Shown: positions 32,143 to 41,992 of the stretch, one piece after another
Layout: every line of letters starts with the position of its first letter
Numbering within the stretch: position 1 is the first letter of the stretch
From: Rhodocytophaga rosea
GTDB taxonomy: Bacteria > Bacteroidota > Bacteroidia > Cytophagales > 172606-1
Assembly: GCF_010119975.1 (NCBI RefSeq)
Contig: NZ_CP048222.1
Location: 5,226,501-5,290,500 of the forward strand
Direction of reading: 5' to 3'
Length of the DNA stretch: 64,000 nucleotides
Position numbers and translations under genes: made by a program
Notes under the pieces: model-generated
What the model was told of the DNA's origin: nothing
The model's input: only the letters and a program-made list of their open reading frames with translations
Database searches by the model: none

Positions 32143-32769
32143 ATGGAAATATCAGTTTTTAATAATACAGGCAAAGACACAGGCAGAACAGTTGTGCTGT
32201 CTGATGAAATATATAAAATCCAGCCGAACGACCATGCCATTTATCTGGATGTAAAACAGTATCTGGCAAACCAACGGCAAGGAACGCATAAGTCCAAAGA
32301 AAGGGCTGAAATTACCGGCTCTACCAAGAAATTGAAAAAGCAAAAAGGTACCGGAGGTGCAAGAGCTGGTAGCATTAAATCTCCTTTAATGAAAGGTGGT
32401 GGTCGTGTATTCGGACCTAAACCCAGAGATTATAGCTTCAAGCTTAATCGTAAATTGAAATCTTTGGCAAGAAAATCGGCACTATCTTATAAAGCTTCTG
32501 AAACAGCTATTACCATTCTGGAAGACTTTACTTTAGATGCTCCTAAGACTAAAGATTATTTGCAATTTTTGCAAAGTTTATCAGTAGCCGATAAAAAGAC
32601 ACTGCTTATTCTGCCTGAAGTCAACAAAAATGTGTATTTGTCCAGCCGCAATGTGCAGAGAGCAAAAGTGGTAACTGTAAACCAGTTGAATACTTATGAG
32701 TTGTTGCATGCGGATAGAGTAATAATCAGTGAAGGCTCACTGAAAAAAATCGAAGAACTTTTTAACTAA
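32143..32769 (+). CDS. rplD: 50S ribosomal protein L4
   Basis: The start at ATG 32143 gives [14 protein letters not shown], 208 residues; an upstream in-frame start inside rplC is discounted. The tunnel-lining extension [21 protein letters not shown] (about 65-85), where macrolide-resistance changes occur in other species, appears intact. In enterobacteria L4 also represses its own operon. It is followed 10 bp later by rplW. Confidence 0.97.
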   Translation: MEISVFNNTGKDTGRTVVLSDEIYKIQPNDHAIYLDVKQYLANQRQGTHKSKERAEITGSTKKLKKQKGTGGARAGSIKSPLMKGGGRVFGPKPRDYSFKLNRKLKSLARKSALSYKASETAITILEDFTLDAPKTKDYLQFLQSLSVADKKTLLILPEVNKNVYLSSRNVQRAKVVTVNQLNTYELLHADRVIISEGSLKKIEELFN

Positions 32770-32779
32770 GCGACGAAAG

Positions 32780-33067
32780 ATGAGCATACTGAAAAAACCG
32801 CTTGTTACTGAAAAAATAACGGCGTTAAACGAAAAAGGCAAATACGGGTTTATTGTAGATGCGAAAGCGAATAAGATAGAAATAAAAAAGGCGGTGGAAA
32901 AGATGTATGGGGTAACGGTAGAAAATGTAAGAACCATCCGTTACCAAGGAAAACTGAAAACTAAATATACTCAGTCTAAAGTAATTTCCGGCAGAACTTC
33001 TACTTACAAAAAAGCCATTGTTTCGGTGAAAGAAGGTGAAGTAATTGACTTCTACGGTAATATATAA
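32780..33067 (+). CDS. rplW: 50S ribosomal protein L23
   Basis: The 95-residue protein of the tunnel exit begins ILKKPLVTEKITALNEKGKYGFIVD, with KANKIEIKKAVEKMYGVTVENVRT typical of the family. It is the docking site for trigger factor and SRP. A 57-bp gap follows before rplB. Confidence 0.97.
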   Translation: MSILKKPLVTEKITALNEKGKYGFIVDAKANKIEIKKAVEKMYGVTVENVRTIRYQGKLKTKYTQSKVISGRTSTYKKAIVSVKEGEVIDFYGNI

Positions 33068-33124
33068 GATATGTGTTTAACCTGATTATCTATATATGAT
33101 AATCAATTTATAAATAACTCAAAT

Positions 33125-33949
33125 ATGGCAGTTAGAAAGTTAAGGCCAACTACACCAGGACAACGATTCAGAACAGCGCCTGCCTTTACTGAAATCACTA
33201 CTGATAAACCTGAAAAATCCCTGGTTGTTTCTATCAAGAAATCCGGAGGTAGAAATGATTCAGGCCGTCGCACCATGCGATATATTGGTGGCGGACATAA
33301 GCAGAAATACCGGATCATTGATTTTAAAAGAGATAAATTTGATGTTCCTGCCACTGTACAAACTGTTGAATATGATCCAATCCGTACCGCACGTATTGCT
33401 TTAGTTCAATATCAGGATGGCGAAAAAAGATATATTATAGCTCCACAAGGAATTGTGGTTGGTCAAACCGTTATCTCAGGTACATCTGTAGCACCAGAAG
33501 TAGGAAATGCCCTTCCGTTGTCAGTGATTCCTTTGGGTACTATTGTTCATAACATTGAGTTACAACCAGGACAAGGTGCATCTTTAGCCCGCAGTGCTGG
33601 AACGTATGCTCAATTGTTAGCACGTGATGGTAAATATGCTACATTGAAATTACCTTCAGGTGAAATGCGTATGGTGCTTGTTACTTGTATGGCTACTGTA
33701 GGGTCTGTTTCAAATGCTGATCATATGAATGTAAGCATTGGTAAAGCTGGTAGAAGCCGCTGGTTAGGGCGCAGGCCACGTACCAGAGGTGTGGCTATGA
33801 ACCCAGTTGACCATCCAATGGGTGGTGGGGAAGGTAAAGCTTCCGGTGGACATCCCCGTTCAAGAAATGGTTTATTGGCTAAAGGCAAGAAAACCCGCAG
33901 TAAAACAAAATATTCTGATAATTTAATCATAAGTAGAAGGAAAAAATAA
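33125..33949 (+). CDS. rplB: 50S ribosomal protein L2
   Basis: The 274-residue protein essential for subunit joining and peptidyl transfer. [41 protein letters not shown] and the C-terminal [18 protein letters not shown] motif, with the conserved histidine, are present. The stop codon overlaps the rpsS start by one base (TAATG). Confidence 0.98.
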   Translation: MAVRKLRPTTPGQRFRTAPAFTEITTDKPEKSLVVSIKKSGGRNDSGRRTMRYIGGGHKQKYRIIDFKRDKFDVPATVQTVEYDPIRTARIALVQYQDGEKRYIIAPQGIVVGQTVISGTSVAPEVGNALPLSVIPLGTIVHNIELQPGQGASLARSAGTYAQLLARDGKYATLKLPSGEMRMVLVTCMATVGSVSNADHMNVSIGKAGRSRWLGRRPRTRGVAMNPVDHPMGGGEGKASGGHPRSRNGLLAKGKKTRSKTKYSDNLIISRRKK

Positions 33950-34227
33950 TGGGACGCTCCTTAAAAAAAGGACCTTATATTGATTATAGAGTCGATAAAA
34001 AGGTTCAAACCATGAATGATTCAGGGAAAAAATCAGTGATTAAAACCTGGTCTCGTCGGTCTATGATTTCTCCAGAATTTGTAGGCCACACCTTTGCTGT
34101 TCATAATGGGAACAAATTTATTCCTGTATATGTGACAGAGAACATGGTTGGACACAAGTTAGGCGAATTTGCTCCTACCCGCAACTTCAGGGGACACGTT
34201 GCAAAGAAAGATAAAGGCAAAAAATAA
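33949..34227 (+). CDS. rpsS: 30S ribosomal protein S19
   Basis: The 92-residue head protein starts [11 protein letters not shown] and has [24 protein letters not shown] and the C-terminal [12 protein letters not shown] segment. It forms a complex with S13 near the A-site tRNA. Overlaps rplB by one base, so translation is coupled. Confidence 0.97.
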   Translation: MGRSLKKGPYIDYRVDKKVQTMNDSGKKSVIKTWSRRSMISPEFVGHTFAVHNGNKFIPVYVTENMVGHKLGEFAPTRNFRGHVAKKDKGKK

Positions 34228-34233
34228 TTATAC

Positions 34234-34626
34234 ATGGAAGCTATTGCAAAACTGAAAAATGTACCTACTTCTCCTCGTAAGATGAGACTGGTAGCTGATC
34301 TAATCCGCGGCCAGAAAGTAGACAGAGCCTTGAGTATTCTGAAATTCGAATCTAAAATTGGTGCTTCTAAAATAGAAAAGCTTTTAGTATCTGCCATTGC
34401 TAACTGGAAGCAAAAAAATGAAGATGTCCGGATTGAGGATGCTGAGTTATATGTAAAAACGATTTTTGTAGATGGAGGCCGGATGCTCAAAAGATTGAGG
34501 CCAGCTCCGCAAGGAAGAGGACATCGTGTCCGCAAACGTTCTAATCATATTACACTCGTGATAGATACACTTGCATCTAATGGCCAAGCTGAAATTCTAA
34601 ACACTACTAATCAAGATAATAAGTAA
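34234..34626 (+). CDS. rplV: 50S ribosomal protein L22
   Basis: The 130-residue protein shows [21 protein letters not shown] and the tunnel beta-hairpin [24 protein letters not shown]. It contacts all domains of 23S rRNA. The last base of its stop codon overlaps the rpsC start codon. Confidence 0.97.
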   Translation: MEAIAKLKNVPTSPRKMRLVADLIRGQKVDRALSILKFESKIGASKIEKLLVSAIANWKQKNEDVRIEDAELYVKTIFVDGGRMLKRLRPAPQGRGHRVRKRSNHITLVIDTLASNGQAEILNTTNQDNK

Positions 34627-35480
34627 TGGGACAGAAAGTTAATCCGACCGGTCTGAGACTGGGAATTATTAAAGGTTGGGATTCTAACTGGTATGGCGGT
34701 AAAACCTTTGCTGACAAACTGGTAGAAGATGAGAAGATACGTAAATACGTACTGGCCCGTATTCCTAAAGGAGGTATCTCTAAAGTAATTATAGAAAGAA
34801 CATTAAAGCGCATTACCTTAACTATCAATACGGCCCGTCCGGGTGTAGTAATTGGGAAGAACGGGATTGAAGTAGAAAAGGTAAAAGAGGAGTTGAAGAA
34901 GCTTACCAGCAAAGATGTTCAGATCAATATTTTTGAAATAAAAAGGCCTGAAATCGATTCTAAATTAGTAGGTGAAGCTATTGCCCAGCAATTGGAAGCA
35001 AGGATTTCTTACCGGAGAGCTATGAAACAAGCGATTTCTTCTGCTATGCGCGTAGGTGCTCAAGGTATTCGTGTAAAAGTTTCCGGTCGTTTGGGTGGTG
35101 CTGAAATGGCCCGTTCTGAGCAGTATAGAGAGGGAAGAATTCCATTACATACCTTAAGGGCAGATATTGATTATGCAATTTCAGAAGCACAAACAGTATA
35201 CGGCAAGATAGGTATCAAAGTGTGGATATTTAAAGGTGAAGTGTTTGGAAAACGTGATCTGGCACCTAATCAGGCTTTGGCAGCTGCAAATGCAGCACAA
35301 CCTCAACAGGCAGGTGGAAATGAGCGGGGTGGAAAAAGAAGAGAAGGTGGTCGCGGAGATGGTGATCGTGGAGATCGCCGTGGAAGAGGTGATGGTTCTG
35401 ACAGAGATAAAAATGAAGGAAGAGGTGGAGGAGACCGGGGTAGGAATCAAGGTCAGGGTAATCAGAAAAAAAGAAGATAA
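34626..35480 (+). CDS. rpsC: 30S ribosomal protein S3 with long RG/D-rich C-terminal tail
   Basis: The first about 215 residues are a standard S3: [13 protein letters not shown], the KH domain with PGVVIGKNG near 75, and the C-terminal domain [21 protein letters not shown]. The tail from about 218 to 284 is Gln/Ala then strongly Gly, Arg, Asp, with several RGG and RGD runs, ending QKKRR. This is beyond the usual 210-240 residues. S3 sits at the mRNA entry channel and helps unwind mRNA, so the tail may bind RNA. The base composition of the tail is still AT/GC-similar to its neighbours apart from purine richness. Confidence 0.97.
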   Translation: MGQKVNPTGLRLGIIKGWDSNWYGGKTFADKLVEDEKIRKYVLARIPKGGISKVIIERTLKRITLTINTARPGVVIGKNGIEVEKVKEELKKLTSKDVQINIFEIKRPEIDSKLVGEAIAQQLEARISYRRAMKQAISSAMRVGAQGIRVKVSGRLGGAEMARSEQYREGRIPLHTLRADIDYAISEAQTVYGKIGIKVWIFKGEVFGKRDLAPNQALAAANAAQPQQAGGNERGGKRREGGRGDGDRGDRRGRGDGSDRDKNEGRGGGDRGRNQGQGNQKKRR

Positions 35481-35538
35481 TTTCCTCCCAAAAATCAGTT
35501 GACACAAAATATTCGGATTTTTATAAATAGTATCAACA

Positions 35539-35958
35539 ATGTTACAGCCGAAAAGAACGAAGTTTAGAAAAATGCAAAAGGGCCGGGTGAAAGGTTTAGC
35601 CACAAGAGGCCATTCCATTGCTTTTGGATCATTTGCTGTAAAGTCTCTGGAAGCAGGATGGATTACCAGCCGTCAGATTGAGGCTGCCCGTATTTCAATG
35701 ACCCGTGCAATGAAAAGAGAGGGACAGGTTTGGATTCGTGTATTTCCCGATAAACCTATCACTAAGAAGCCTGCTGAAGTAAGGATGGGTAAAGGTAAAG
35801 GAGCGCCAGAATATTGGGTAGCAGTGGTAAAACCAGGGACTATTCTGTTTGAAGCTACTGGTGTAAGTACTGAATTAGCTAGTGAAGCATTACGCTTGGC
35901 TGCTCAAAAATTGCCAATTAAAACAAAATTTGTTGTACGTAGAGATTACGTAGAATAA
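35539..35958 (+). CDS. rplP: 50S ribosomal protein L16
   Basis: The 139-residue protein has [35 protein letters not shown] and the arginine-containing [21 protein letters not shown] loop that contacts the A-site tRNA elbow. It is the antibiotic contact for avilamycin/evernimicin in other species. It lies 58 bp after rpsC. Confidence 0.97.
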   Translation: MLQPKRTKFRKMQKGRVKGLATRGHSIAFGSFAVKSLEAGWITSRQIEAARISMTRAMKREGQVWIRVFPDKPITKKPAEVRMGKGKGAPEYWVAVVKPGTILFEATGVSTELASEALRLAAQKLPIKTKFVVRRDYVE

Positions 35959-36011
35959 TGCGGATACCCGCGCAAAGGCTCAATTCTGCTACAATTGATA
36001 GAATAATGCGG
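35951..36011 (+). repeat. 13-bp direct repeat around the rplP stop and rplP-rpmC gap
   Basis: TAGAATAATGCGG occurs at 35951-35963, overlapping the rplP stop codon, and again at 35999-36011. The 35 bp between them include GCGG-ATAC-CCGC. It looks like a small local duplication. Confidence 0.7.
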
Positions 36012-36046
36012 GGTCCATTTGACACACAAGAATAATAAACATTCAA

Positions 36047-36256
36047 ATGAAAAACGCAGAAATTAAATCTCTCAGTGTAGATGAACTTCAGGAGAAGCTG
36101 GCGGCTGAGCAGGAAACATTACAAAAGCTTGCTTTTGGCCATGCCATATCTCCAATTGAAAACCCTATGAAAATACGCGTTAGCCGTAAAACAATAGCTA
36201 GGTTGAAAACTCAATTGCGCGCTGTAGAACTTACCAACCAAAAGACTACTAAATAA
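36047..36256 (+). CDS. rpmC: 50S ribosomal protein L29
   Basis: The 69-residue two-helix protein begins MKNAEIKSLSVDELQEKL and contains AFGHAISPIENPMKIRVSRKTIARLKT, typical of L29. It lies near the tunnel exit beside L23. Followed 3 bp later by rpsQ. Confidence 0.95.
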   Translation: MKNAEIKSLSVDELQEKLAAEQETLQKLAFGHAISPIENPMKIRVSRKTIARLKTQLRAVELTNQKTTK

Positions 36257-36259
36257 GAT

Positions 36260-36526
36260 ATGGAAACGATAGAGCAAAGAAATGTCAGAAAAGAAAGAGT
36301 AGGTAAAGTCGTAAGCAATAAAATGACTAAATCTATTACTGTGGCAGTGGAGAGAAAGGTGAAGCATCCTATCTATGGTAAGTTTATGAAGAAGACCACA
36401 AAGCTAATGGCGCATGATGAAAAGAATGAATGTGGTATTGGAGATACGGTTCGGATTATGGAAACTCGTCCGTTGAGTAAGAGAAAGTGCTGGAGATTAG
36501 TAGAAATTATTGAAAAAGCTAAATAA
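36260..36526 (+). CDS. rpsQ: 30S ribosomal protein S17
   Basis: The 88-residue OB-fold protein has [37 protein letters not shown] and [22 protein letters not shown]. It is a primary binder in 30S body assembly. It ends 2 bp before rplN. Confidence 0.97.
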   Translation: METIEQRNVRKERVGKVVSNKMTKSITVAVERKVKHPIYGKFMKKTTKLMAHDEKNECGIGDTVRIMETRPLSKRKCWRLVEIIEKAK

Positions 36527-36528
36527 TC

Positions 36529-36897
36529 ATGATACAACAGGAATCAAGATTGACTGTAGCAGATAACAGCGGTGCTAAAGAAGTGCTCGTTATCCGTGTA
36601 CTGGGTGGTACCAGAAAAAAGTATGCCTCTATTGGTGACAAAATAGTTGTTACTGTAAAATCTGCACTTTCTTCCAGTAACCTGAAAAAAGGTACTGTAT
36701 CAAAAGCAGTAATTGTAAGAACAAAAAAAGAAGTGCGCAGAAAAGACGGGTCTTATATCCGTTTTGAAGATAACGCTGCTGTTTTGTTAAACAATAATGA
36801 TGAGCCTAGAGGTACTCGTATTTTTGGACCGGTTGCACGTGAACTGCGTGAAAAACAGTTTATGAAAATTGTATCATTGGCACCTGAAGTATTATAA
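36529..36897 (+). CDS. rplN: 50S ribosomal protein L14
   Basis: The 122-residue protein starts [27 protein letters not shown] and contains [17 protein letters not shown] and [13 protein letters not shown]. It lies at the subunit interface and is the binding site of RsfS in other bacteria. Standard length. Confidence 0.97.
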   Translation: MIQQESRLTVADNSGAKEVLVIRVLGGTRKKYASIGDKIVVTVKSALSSSNLKKGTVSKAVIVRTKKEVRRKDGSYIRFEDNAAVLLNNNDEPRGTRIFGPVARELREKQFMKIVSLAPEVL

Positions 36898-36902
36898 GCA
36901 AT

Positions 36903-37250
36903 ATGGAACAGACAACTAAAAAGCCACACAAACTACATGTTCGTAAAGGCGATACAGTAAAAGTTATTTCAGGAAACGAGCGTGGCAAAACCGGTAAAAT
37001 TGTAACGGTGCTGGTTAGTAAAAACCGTGCGGTGGTAGAAGGATTAAACATGGTATCTAAGCATATTAAACCTTCTGCTAAAAACCCCAATGGTGGAATT
37101 GTTACCAAAGAAGCACCTATTCATATCAGCAATCTGATGCTGGTAGATCCTGCTAATGGACAAGCAACCAGAGTAGGACGGAAACTTGACAGTAAGGGTA
37201 AGTTACAAAGGTATTCAAAGAAAACAGGAGAAATTATAAAAAATGGCTAA
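36903..37250 (+). CDS. rplX: 50S ribosomal protein L24
   Basis: The 115-residue protein has a KOW motif ([22 protein letters not shown], about 12-33) and [12 protein letters not shown]. It is an assembly initiator of the 50S. Its last 8 bases overlap the rplE start, so translation is coupled. Confidence 0.97.
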   Translation: MEQTTKKPHKLHVRKGDTVKVISGNERGKTGKIVTVLVSKNRAVVEGLNMVSKHIKPSAKNPNGGIVTKEAPIHISNLMLVDPANGQATRVGRKLDSKGKLQRYSKKTGEIIKNG

Positions 37251-37797
37251 TCCAAGATTAAAAGACAAATATCTCCAGGAAGTAGTCCCTGCATTGAAAA
37301 ATAAATTTCAATATAAATCTGTTATGCAGGTTCCTAAACTTACAAAGGTTGTAATCAATAAAGGAATTGGTGCTGCTGTAGCTGATAAAAAATTAGTAGA
37401 TGTAGGCGTTGAAGAGCTAACCACTATATCAGGACAGAAAGCTGTTGCTACTATTTCCAAACAGGCAATTTCTAACTTTAAGCTTCGGGAGAATATGCCC
37501 ATCGGCGCAAAGGTAACGCTGAGAGGAAATAAAATGTATGAATTCCTTGACCGTTTAACTACGGTTGCTTTACCTAGGGTACGGGATTTCAAAGGGATTA
37601 ATGATAAAGGCTTTGATGGACGTGGTAATTATACACTAGGCGTAAAAGAACAAATTATATTCCCTGAAATTAGTATCGATAAGGTTACAAAAATATCTGG
37701 TATGGACATCACCTTTGTAACAACTGCCGGTACTGATGAAGAAGGATTAGAATTATTAAAATCACTAGGTATGCCATTTGCAAACCAGAAAAAATAA
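37243..37797 (+). CDS. rplE: 50S ribosomal protein L5
   Basis: The 184-residue 5S rRNA-binding protein has [42 protein letters not shown] and [18 protein letters not shown]. It contacts tRNA in the P site and S13 across the interface. Normal length. Confidence 0.97.
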   Translation: MANPRLKDKYLQEVVPALKNKFQYKSVMQVPKLTKVVINKGIGAAVADKKLVDVGVEELTTISGQKAVATISKQAISNFKLRENMPIGAKVTLRGNKMYEFLDRLTTVALPRVRDFKGINDKGFDGRGNYTLGVKEQIIFPEISIDKVTKISGMDITFVTTAGTDEEGLELLKSLGMPFANQKK

Positions 37798-37802
37798 TAA
37801 AC

Positions 37803-38072
37803 ATGGCAAAAGAATCTGTAAAAGCGCGCGAACGCAAAAGAGAAAAATTAGTGGCAAAATATGCTACTAAAAGAGCTGCTTTGAAAGCAGCCGGTGATTA
37901 TGAAGCATTAGATAAATTACCAAAAAATGCTTCTCCTGTAAGGCTGCACAACAGATGCCGCTTAACGGGAAGACCAAGAGGATTTATGCGTAAATTTGGC
38001 ATTTCAAGGGTAACTTTCAGGGAAATGGCTTCTGATGGAAAAATACCCGGACTTACAAAAGCAAGCTGGTAA
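37803..38072 (+). CDS. rpsN: 30S ribosomal protein S14 (zinc-free form)
   Basis: The 89-residue long form: [21 protein letters not shown] at the start and [27 protein letters not shown] at the end. It lacks the CxxC...CxxC ribbon of the short form, so it does not bind zinc. It is followed by a 93-bp gap that contains a promoter-like element. Confidence 0.97.
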   Translation: MAKESVKARERKREKLVAKYATKRAALKAAGDYEALDKLPKNASPVRLHNRCRLTGRPRGFMRKFGISRVTFREMASDGKIPGLTKASW

Positions 38073-38082
38073 ATTTTGGTAA

Positions 38083-38150
38083 TTTGTTTTTCTTTTATCA
38101 TCTAATTCACTAACTTTGCAAACCCATTTCAAAACGGGAGTTCGTTTGCA
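38083..38150 (+). promoter_or_regulatory. Promoter-like element and hairpin upstream of rpsH
   Basis: TAACTTTGC (38111-38119) matches the -7 box, but the best TTTG (38083-38086) is 24 bp away, which is too far, so promoter strength is doubtful. TGCAAAC (38117-38123) is perfectly complementary to GTTTGCA (38144-38150), and ACCC/CGGG lie within, so read-through transcripts could fold here. This may be an internal start or an S8 regulatory site. Confidence 0.4.
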
Positions 38151-38165
38151 TAAAATCATATAAAA

Positions 38166-38561
38166 ATGACAGATCCAATCGCTGATTATTTAACCAGATT
38201 GAGGAATGCTATCAAAGCTAAGCATAGAATAGTGGAAATGCCTGCGTCAAATCTGAAAAAAGAATTGACCAAAGTATTACACGAGAAAGGTTATATTCAG
38301 AATTATAAATTTGATAACAATACGGTACAAGGGACTATTAAAATAGCTTTGAAATATAATCCGCTTAGTAAGCAATCTGCTATTGTTAAACTGGAAAGAA
38401 TTAGTAAACCTGGTTTGAGAAAATACACTGGCGCTGAGGAATTGCCACGCGTTTTAAACGGATTAGGCATTGCTATATTATCTACTTCCAAAGGTGTGAT
38501 CACCGATAAAGAAGCCAGGCAATTGAATATAGGTGGGGAAGTATTGTGCTACGTTTATTAA
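38166..38561 (+). CDS. rpsH: 30S ribosomal protein S8
   Basis: The 131-residue protein starts [19 protein letters not shown] and ends with [22 protein letters not shown], with the rRNA-binding STSKG segment. In E. coli S8 represses the spc operon. 12 bp separate it from rplF. Confidence 0.97.
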   Translation: MTDPIADYLTRLRNAIKAKHRIVEMPASNLKKELTKVLHEKGYIQNYKFDNNTVQGTIKIALKYNPLSKQSAIVKLERISKPGLRKYTGAEELPRVLNGLGIAILSTSKGVITDKEARQLNIGGEVLCYVY

Positions 38562-38573
38562 GATAATACAATC

Positions 38574-39131
38574 ATGTCAAGAATTGGAAAAAAACCGATT
38601 ACTCTCCCTGCGAATGTTACAATTTCTGTTGGTACAGATAACAATGTAACGGTAAAGGGGCCTAAAGGTACGCTGGTGCAAAATGTCGACCCAGATATTA
38701 AGGTATCTGTACAAGAAAAAGAGATTATTGTTGAGCGTCCTACTGAGCAAAAACGCCATAAAGCGCTACATGGTTTATATCGTGCCCTTGTAAATAATAT
38801 GGTTGAGGGAGTAAGCAATGGTTATAAATTACAACTGGAAATTGTAGGGGTTGGTTACAAAGCGACGGCTACAAATAATGTGTTAGAATTAAGCTTAGGG
38901 TATTCTCATAATATCTATTTGGCTATTCCTAAAGAAATTAAAGTAACTACACTGACTGAAAAAGGTAAAAACCCAACAATCACTTTAGAAGGAATAGATA
39001 AACAATTAGTTGGGCAGGTAGCTGCTAAAATCAAGTCTTTAAGAAAAGTAGAGCCTTACAAAGGTAAAGGTGTAAGATCAGTAGGGGAACAAGTAAGAAG
39101 AAAAGCTGGTAAAACCGCTTCTAAAAAATAA
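38574..39131 (+). CDS. rplF: 50S ribosomal protein L6
   Basis: The 185-residue protein has two repeats of the L6 fold; SRIGKKPITLP at the start and GVGYKATATNNVLELSLGYSH and GKGVRSVGEQVRRKAGKTA at the end are typical. It lies near the sarcin-ricin loop and factor-binding site. Confidence 0.97.
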   Translation: MSRIGKKPITLPANVTISVGTDNNVTVKGPKGTLVQNVDPDIKVSVQEKEIIVERPTEQKRHKALHGLYRALVNNMVEGVSNGYKLQLEIVGVGYKATATNNVLELSLGYSHNIYLAIPKEIKVTTLTEKGKNPTITLEGIDKQLVGQVAAKIKSLRKVEPYKGKGVRSVGEQVRRKAGKTASKK

Positions 39132-39138
39132 TTAAGTA

Positions 39139-39486
39139 ATGGCTACAAAGAAAGAGCAAAGAAGGCTGCGTATTAAACATGGCATCCGCAGCAAGGTTTC
39201 CGGGACCTCTGAAAAACCAAGATTAACTGTTTTTAGATCAAATACCGGTATATATGCACAGTTGATAGATGACACACAAGGCAAAACCTTAGTAAGTGCT
39301 TCTTCTCAAGAACTGGAAAATAAAAATGCAAATATATCTGTATCTAAAACTGTAGGTCAGAAGCTGGCAGAAAAAGCTGTATCAAGTGGCATTTCTACCG
39401 TGGTATTTGACAGAAACGGATATTTGTTTCATGGTAAAGTAAAAGCATTAGCAGAAGGTGCCCGTGAAGGAGGCCTTAAATTTTAA
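39139..39486 (+). CDS. rplR: 50S ribosomal protein L18
   Basis: The 115-residue protein binds 5S rRNA with L5. [37 protein letters not shown] near the start and [26 protein letters not shown] at the end match the family. 6 bp before rpsE. Confidence 0.97.
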   Translation: MATKKEQRRLRIKHGIRSKVSGTSEKPRLTVFRSNTGIYAQLIDDTQGKTLVSASSQELENKNANISVSKTVGQKLAEKAVSSGISTVVFDRNGYLFHGKVKALAEGAREGGLKF

Positions 39487-39492
39487 GATATT

Positions 39493-40011
39493 ATGGCTCA
39501 AATAAATACAAGATCTGTTAAGGCAAGCGATTCAGACCTTAAAGAAAGAGTAGTAGCTATTAAGCGTGTAGCTAAAGTGGTGAAGGGCGGACGTAGATTT
39601 AGTTTTTCTGCTATTGTGGTAGTAGGTGATGGGAATGGTGTAGTAGGCTACGGTTTAGGAAAAGCCAATGAAGTAACAGATGCCATAACTAAGGGCATTG
39701 AGGATGCTAAGAAAAACTTAATTAAGGTGCCTGTGCTAAAAGCAACTGTTCCTCATGAAATTCTTGGTAAGTATAGTGGCGGATTTGTGTTGCTAAAGCC
39801 GGCAGCGGCCGGAACTGGTGTTATCGCTGGTGGTGCGATGCGTGCTGTATTGGAAAGTGCTGGTGTAAAAGATGTATTGGCTAAATCAAAAGGTTCTTCT
39901 AATCCACATAACGTGGTAAAAGCTACTTTTGATGCTTTATTGAAAATGCGTGCTCCTCATACTGTAGCACAGCAAAGGGGAGTTTCATTAGCAAAAGTTT
40001 TTAATGGGTAA
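39493..40011 (+). CDS. rpsE: 30S ribosomal protein S5
   Basis: The 172-residue accuracy protein has [44 protein letters not shown], the dsRBD-like N-terminal domain, and [19 protein letters not shown] and [15 protein letters not shown] in the C-terminal domain. The spectinomycin loop region appears ordinary. Confidence 0.97.
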   Translation: MAQINTRSVKASDSDLKERVVAIKRVAKVVKGGRRFSFSAIVVVGDGNGVVGYGLGKANEVTDAITKGIEDAKKNLIKVPVLKATVPHEILGKYSGGFVLLKPAAAGTGVIAGGAMRAVLESAGVKDVLAKSKGSSNPHNVVKATFDALLKMRAPHTVAQQRGVSLAKVFNG

Positions 40012-40015
40012 AATC

Positions 40016-40195
40016 ATGGCAAAAGTTATCATAACACAGGTCAAAAGCACCATTAAAAGACCTAAAACTCAAAAATTAACTATTACTGCTTTAGGGTTAG
40101 GAAAGATCAATAGAAGCGTAGAAGTGGAATATACTCCACAAATTGCAGGGATGGTTGATAAAGTAAATCATTTGGTTACTGTTCAGGAATTATAA
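40016..40195 (+). CDS. rpmD: 50S ribosomal protein L30
   Basis: The 59-residue protein reads MAKVIITQVKSTIKRP, then LTALGL-type segment ITALGLGKINRSVEV and a C-terminal MVDKVNHLVTV. I chose ATG 40016 because L30 normally starts directly at the first beta strand; an ATG at 40004 would overlap rpsE and add four residues. Confidence 0.93.
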   Translation: MAKVIITQVKSTIKRPKTQKLTITALGLGKINRSVEVEYTPQIAGMVDKVNHLVTVQEL

Positions 40196-40206
40196 TAAAA
40201 ACAGCA

Positions 40207-40653
40207 ATGAATCTTAGTTCAATAAAACCGGCTGCCGGCTCAGTGAAGCAAAAAACCCGAAAAGGCAGAGGTACCGGTTCAGGCAAAGGTGGTACTTCTA
40301 CCCGTGGACATAAAGGAGCTCAATCCCGTTCAGGTTATAGTGCTAAGAGGGGCTTTGAAGGTGGTCAAATGCCTCTGCAAAGAAGGGTTCCCAAGTTTGG
40401 TTTCAAAAATTTCAACAGAGTAGAGTATAAAGCTATTAACCTGGATGTTTTGCAGGATTTGCTTGATAAATACACTGTAGAAGTAATTGATGCTGATTAT
40501 CTGAAACAACACGGCTTGATTTCAAAAAATGACCTGATTAAGGTTTTAGGAAGAGGCGAATTGAAATCTAAAGTCGAAATCAAAGCAAATGCTTTTTCAT
40601 CATCTGCCATAGAAGCAGTAGAGAAAGCTGGAGGTAAGGCTACAGTTATTTAA
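40207..40653 (+). CDS. rplO: 50S ribosomal protein L15
   Basis: The 148-residue protein starts MNLSSIKPAAGSVKQKTRKGRG and has the Gly/Arg-rich GSGKGGTSTRGHKGAQSRSG arm, FEGGQMPLQRRVPKFGF, and a globular C-terminal domain. Only 3 bp lie between it and secY. Confidence 0.97.
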   Translation: MNLSSIKPAAGSVKQKTRKGRGTGSGKGGTSTRGHKGAQSRSGYSAKRGFEGGQMPLQRRVPKFGFKNFNRVEYKAINLDVLQDLLDKYTVEVIDADYLKQHGLISKNDLIKVLGRGELKSKVEIKANAFSSSAIEAVEKAGGKATVI

Positions 40654-40656
40654 AGC

Positions 40657-41973
40657 ATGAAGAAGTTTATCACCACTATCAAAAATATTTTCTCAATAGA
40701 GGATTTAAGAACGCGTATCTTAAATACTTTATTGTTTTTATTCATTTTCCGTTTAGGTTCCTTTGTAGTACTTCCTGGCATTGACCCTAACCGTCTACCT
40801 GGAAGATCAGAAGGCGTATTAGGAATTTTGGATAACCTGCTGGGTGGTGCTTTTAGTAATGCCTCTATTTTTGCCTTAGGCATAATGCCTTACATTTCTG
40901 CTTCTATTGTAATTCAGCTTTTAACGGTAGCTGTACCTTACTTTCAGAAGATGCAGAAAGAAGGTGAATCAGGAAGAAAGAAGTTAAATCAGATTACCAG
41001 GGGCTTAACGGTTATTATTACCGTAGCTCAGTCTATTGCTTATCTGACTTCCACTATACCTGATGAGGCAATATTGGTTGACCGAACATTCTTTACTTTC
41101 TCTTCTATTGTTATATTAGCTGCCGGTACTATATTCTGTATGTGGCTAGGTGAAAAAATTACTGATAAGGGAATTGGTAATGGTATTTCTATGCTGATCA
41201 TGATTGGTATCGTATCCAGATTTCCTGGTGCAGTATATGGAGAAGCATTATCTAGAGGTTCTAATGGTATACTGTTTTTTGTACTAGAATTAGTAGTATT
41301 ATTCTTTGTAGTGATGGGTGTAGTAATGCTTACCCAGGCTACCAGAAGAATACCTGTGCAATATGCCAAACAAGTGATTGGTAATAAAGTATATGGGGGA
41401 CAAAGGCAATACATACCCTTAAAGTTAAATGCCGCAGGTGTAATGCCTATCATTTTTGCTCAGACATTAATGTTTCTTCCAGCAACCGTAGCATCGTTTT
41501 GGGCAGATAGCAGTGATCTGGCAAGCTCTACAGCTGCAGTGTTCTCAGACTTTACATCCTGGCAGTATAATTTGCTTTTTGCCGTATTGATTATCCTGTT
41601 TACTTTCTTTTATACAGCTATTTCAGTGAGTCCGAAAAATATTTCGGATGATATGAAAAAGAATGGTGGCTTTGTTCCCGGCGTAAAACCCGGTGCACAA
41701 ACCACCGAATATATAGACCAGATATTATCAAAAATAACTTTACCTGGCGCTATATTTCTATCGGTGATTGCTATACTTCCTGCTATTGCGAGTTTATTTG
41801 GAGTTACCAGAGAATTTTCGGCTTTTTATGGTGGTACATCTTTATTGATTATGGTAGGTGTAGTGCTAGATACCCTTCAGCAGATTGAAAGCTACTTATT
41901 AATGAGACATTATGAAGGCTTAATGAAATCAGGTAGGGTTAGAGGTAGGTCAGAAAATGTGGCAGTAGTTTAA
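40657..41973 (+). CDS. secY: Preprotein translocase subunit SecY
   Basis: The 438-residue protein has ten hydrophobic helices and forms the Sec channel with SecE (encoded at 15684). The plug and first helix region GSFVVLPGIDPNRL, ASIVIQLLTVAVP, GIGNGISMLI and the cytoplasmic loop segments KNISDDMKKNGGFVPGVKPG and the C-terminal QQIESYLLMRHYEG are characteristic. It lies between rplO and map as in many bacteria. Confidence 0.97.
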   Translation: MKKFITTIKNIFSIEDLRTRILNTLLFLFIFRLGSFVVLPGIDPNRLPGRSEGVLGILDNLLGGAFSNASIFALGIMPYISASIVIQLLTVAVPYFQKMQKEGESGRKKLNQITRGLTVIITVAQSIAYLTSTIPDEAILVDRTFFTFSSIVILAAGTIFCMWLGEKITDKGIGNGISMLIMIGIVSRFPGAVYGEALSRGSNGILFFVLELVVLFFVVMGVVMLTQATRRIPVQYAKQVIGNKVYGGQRQYIPLKLNAAGVMPIIFAQTLMFLPATVASFWADSSDLASSTAAVFSDFTSWQYNLLFAVLIILFTFFYTAISVSPKNISDDMKKNGGFVPGVKPGAQTTEYIDQILSKITLPGAIFLSVIAILPAIASLFGVTREFSAFYGGTSLLIMVGVVLDTLQQIESYLLMRHYEGLMKSGRVRGRSENVAVV

Positions 41974-41992
41974 GGAATATAAGGGTTAAGAT

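Noticed and set aside
35236-35502. Plus-strand ORF overlapping the S3 tail in another frame
   Set aside because: It is a low-complexity Val/Glu shadow of the purine-rich RG tail of S3.
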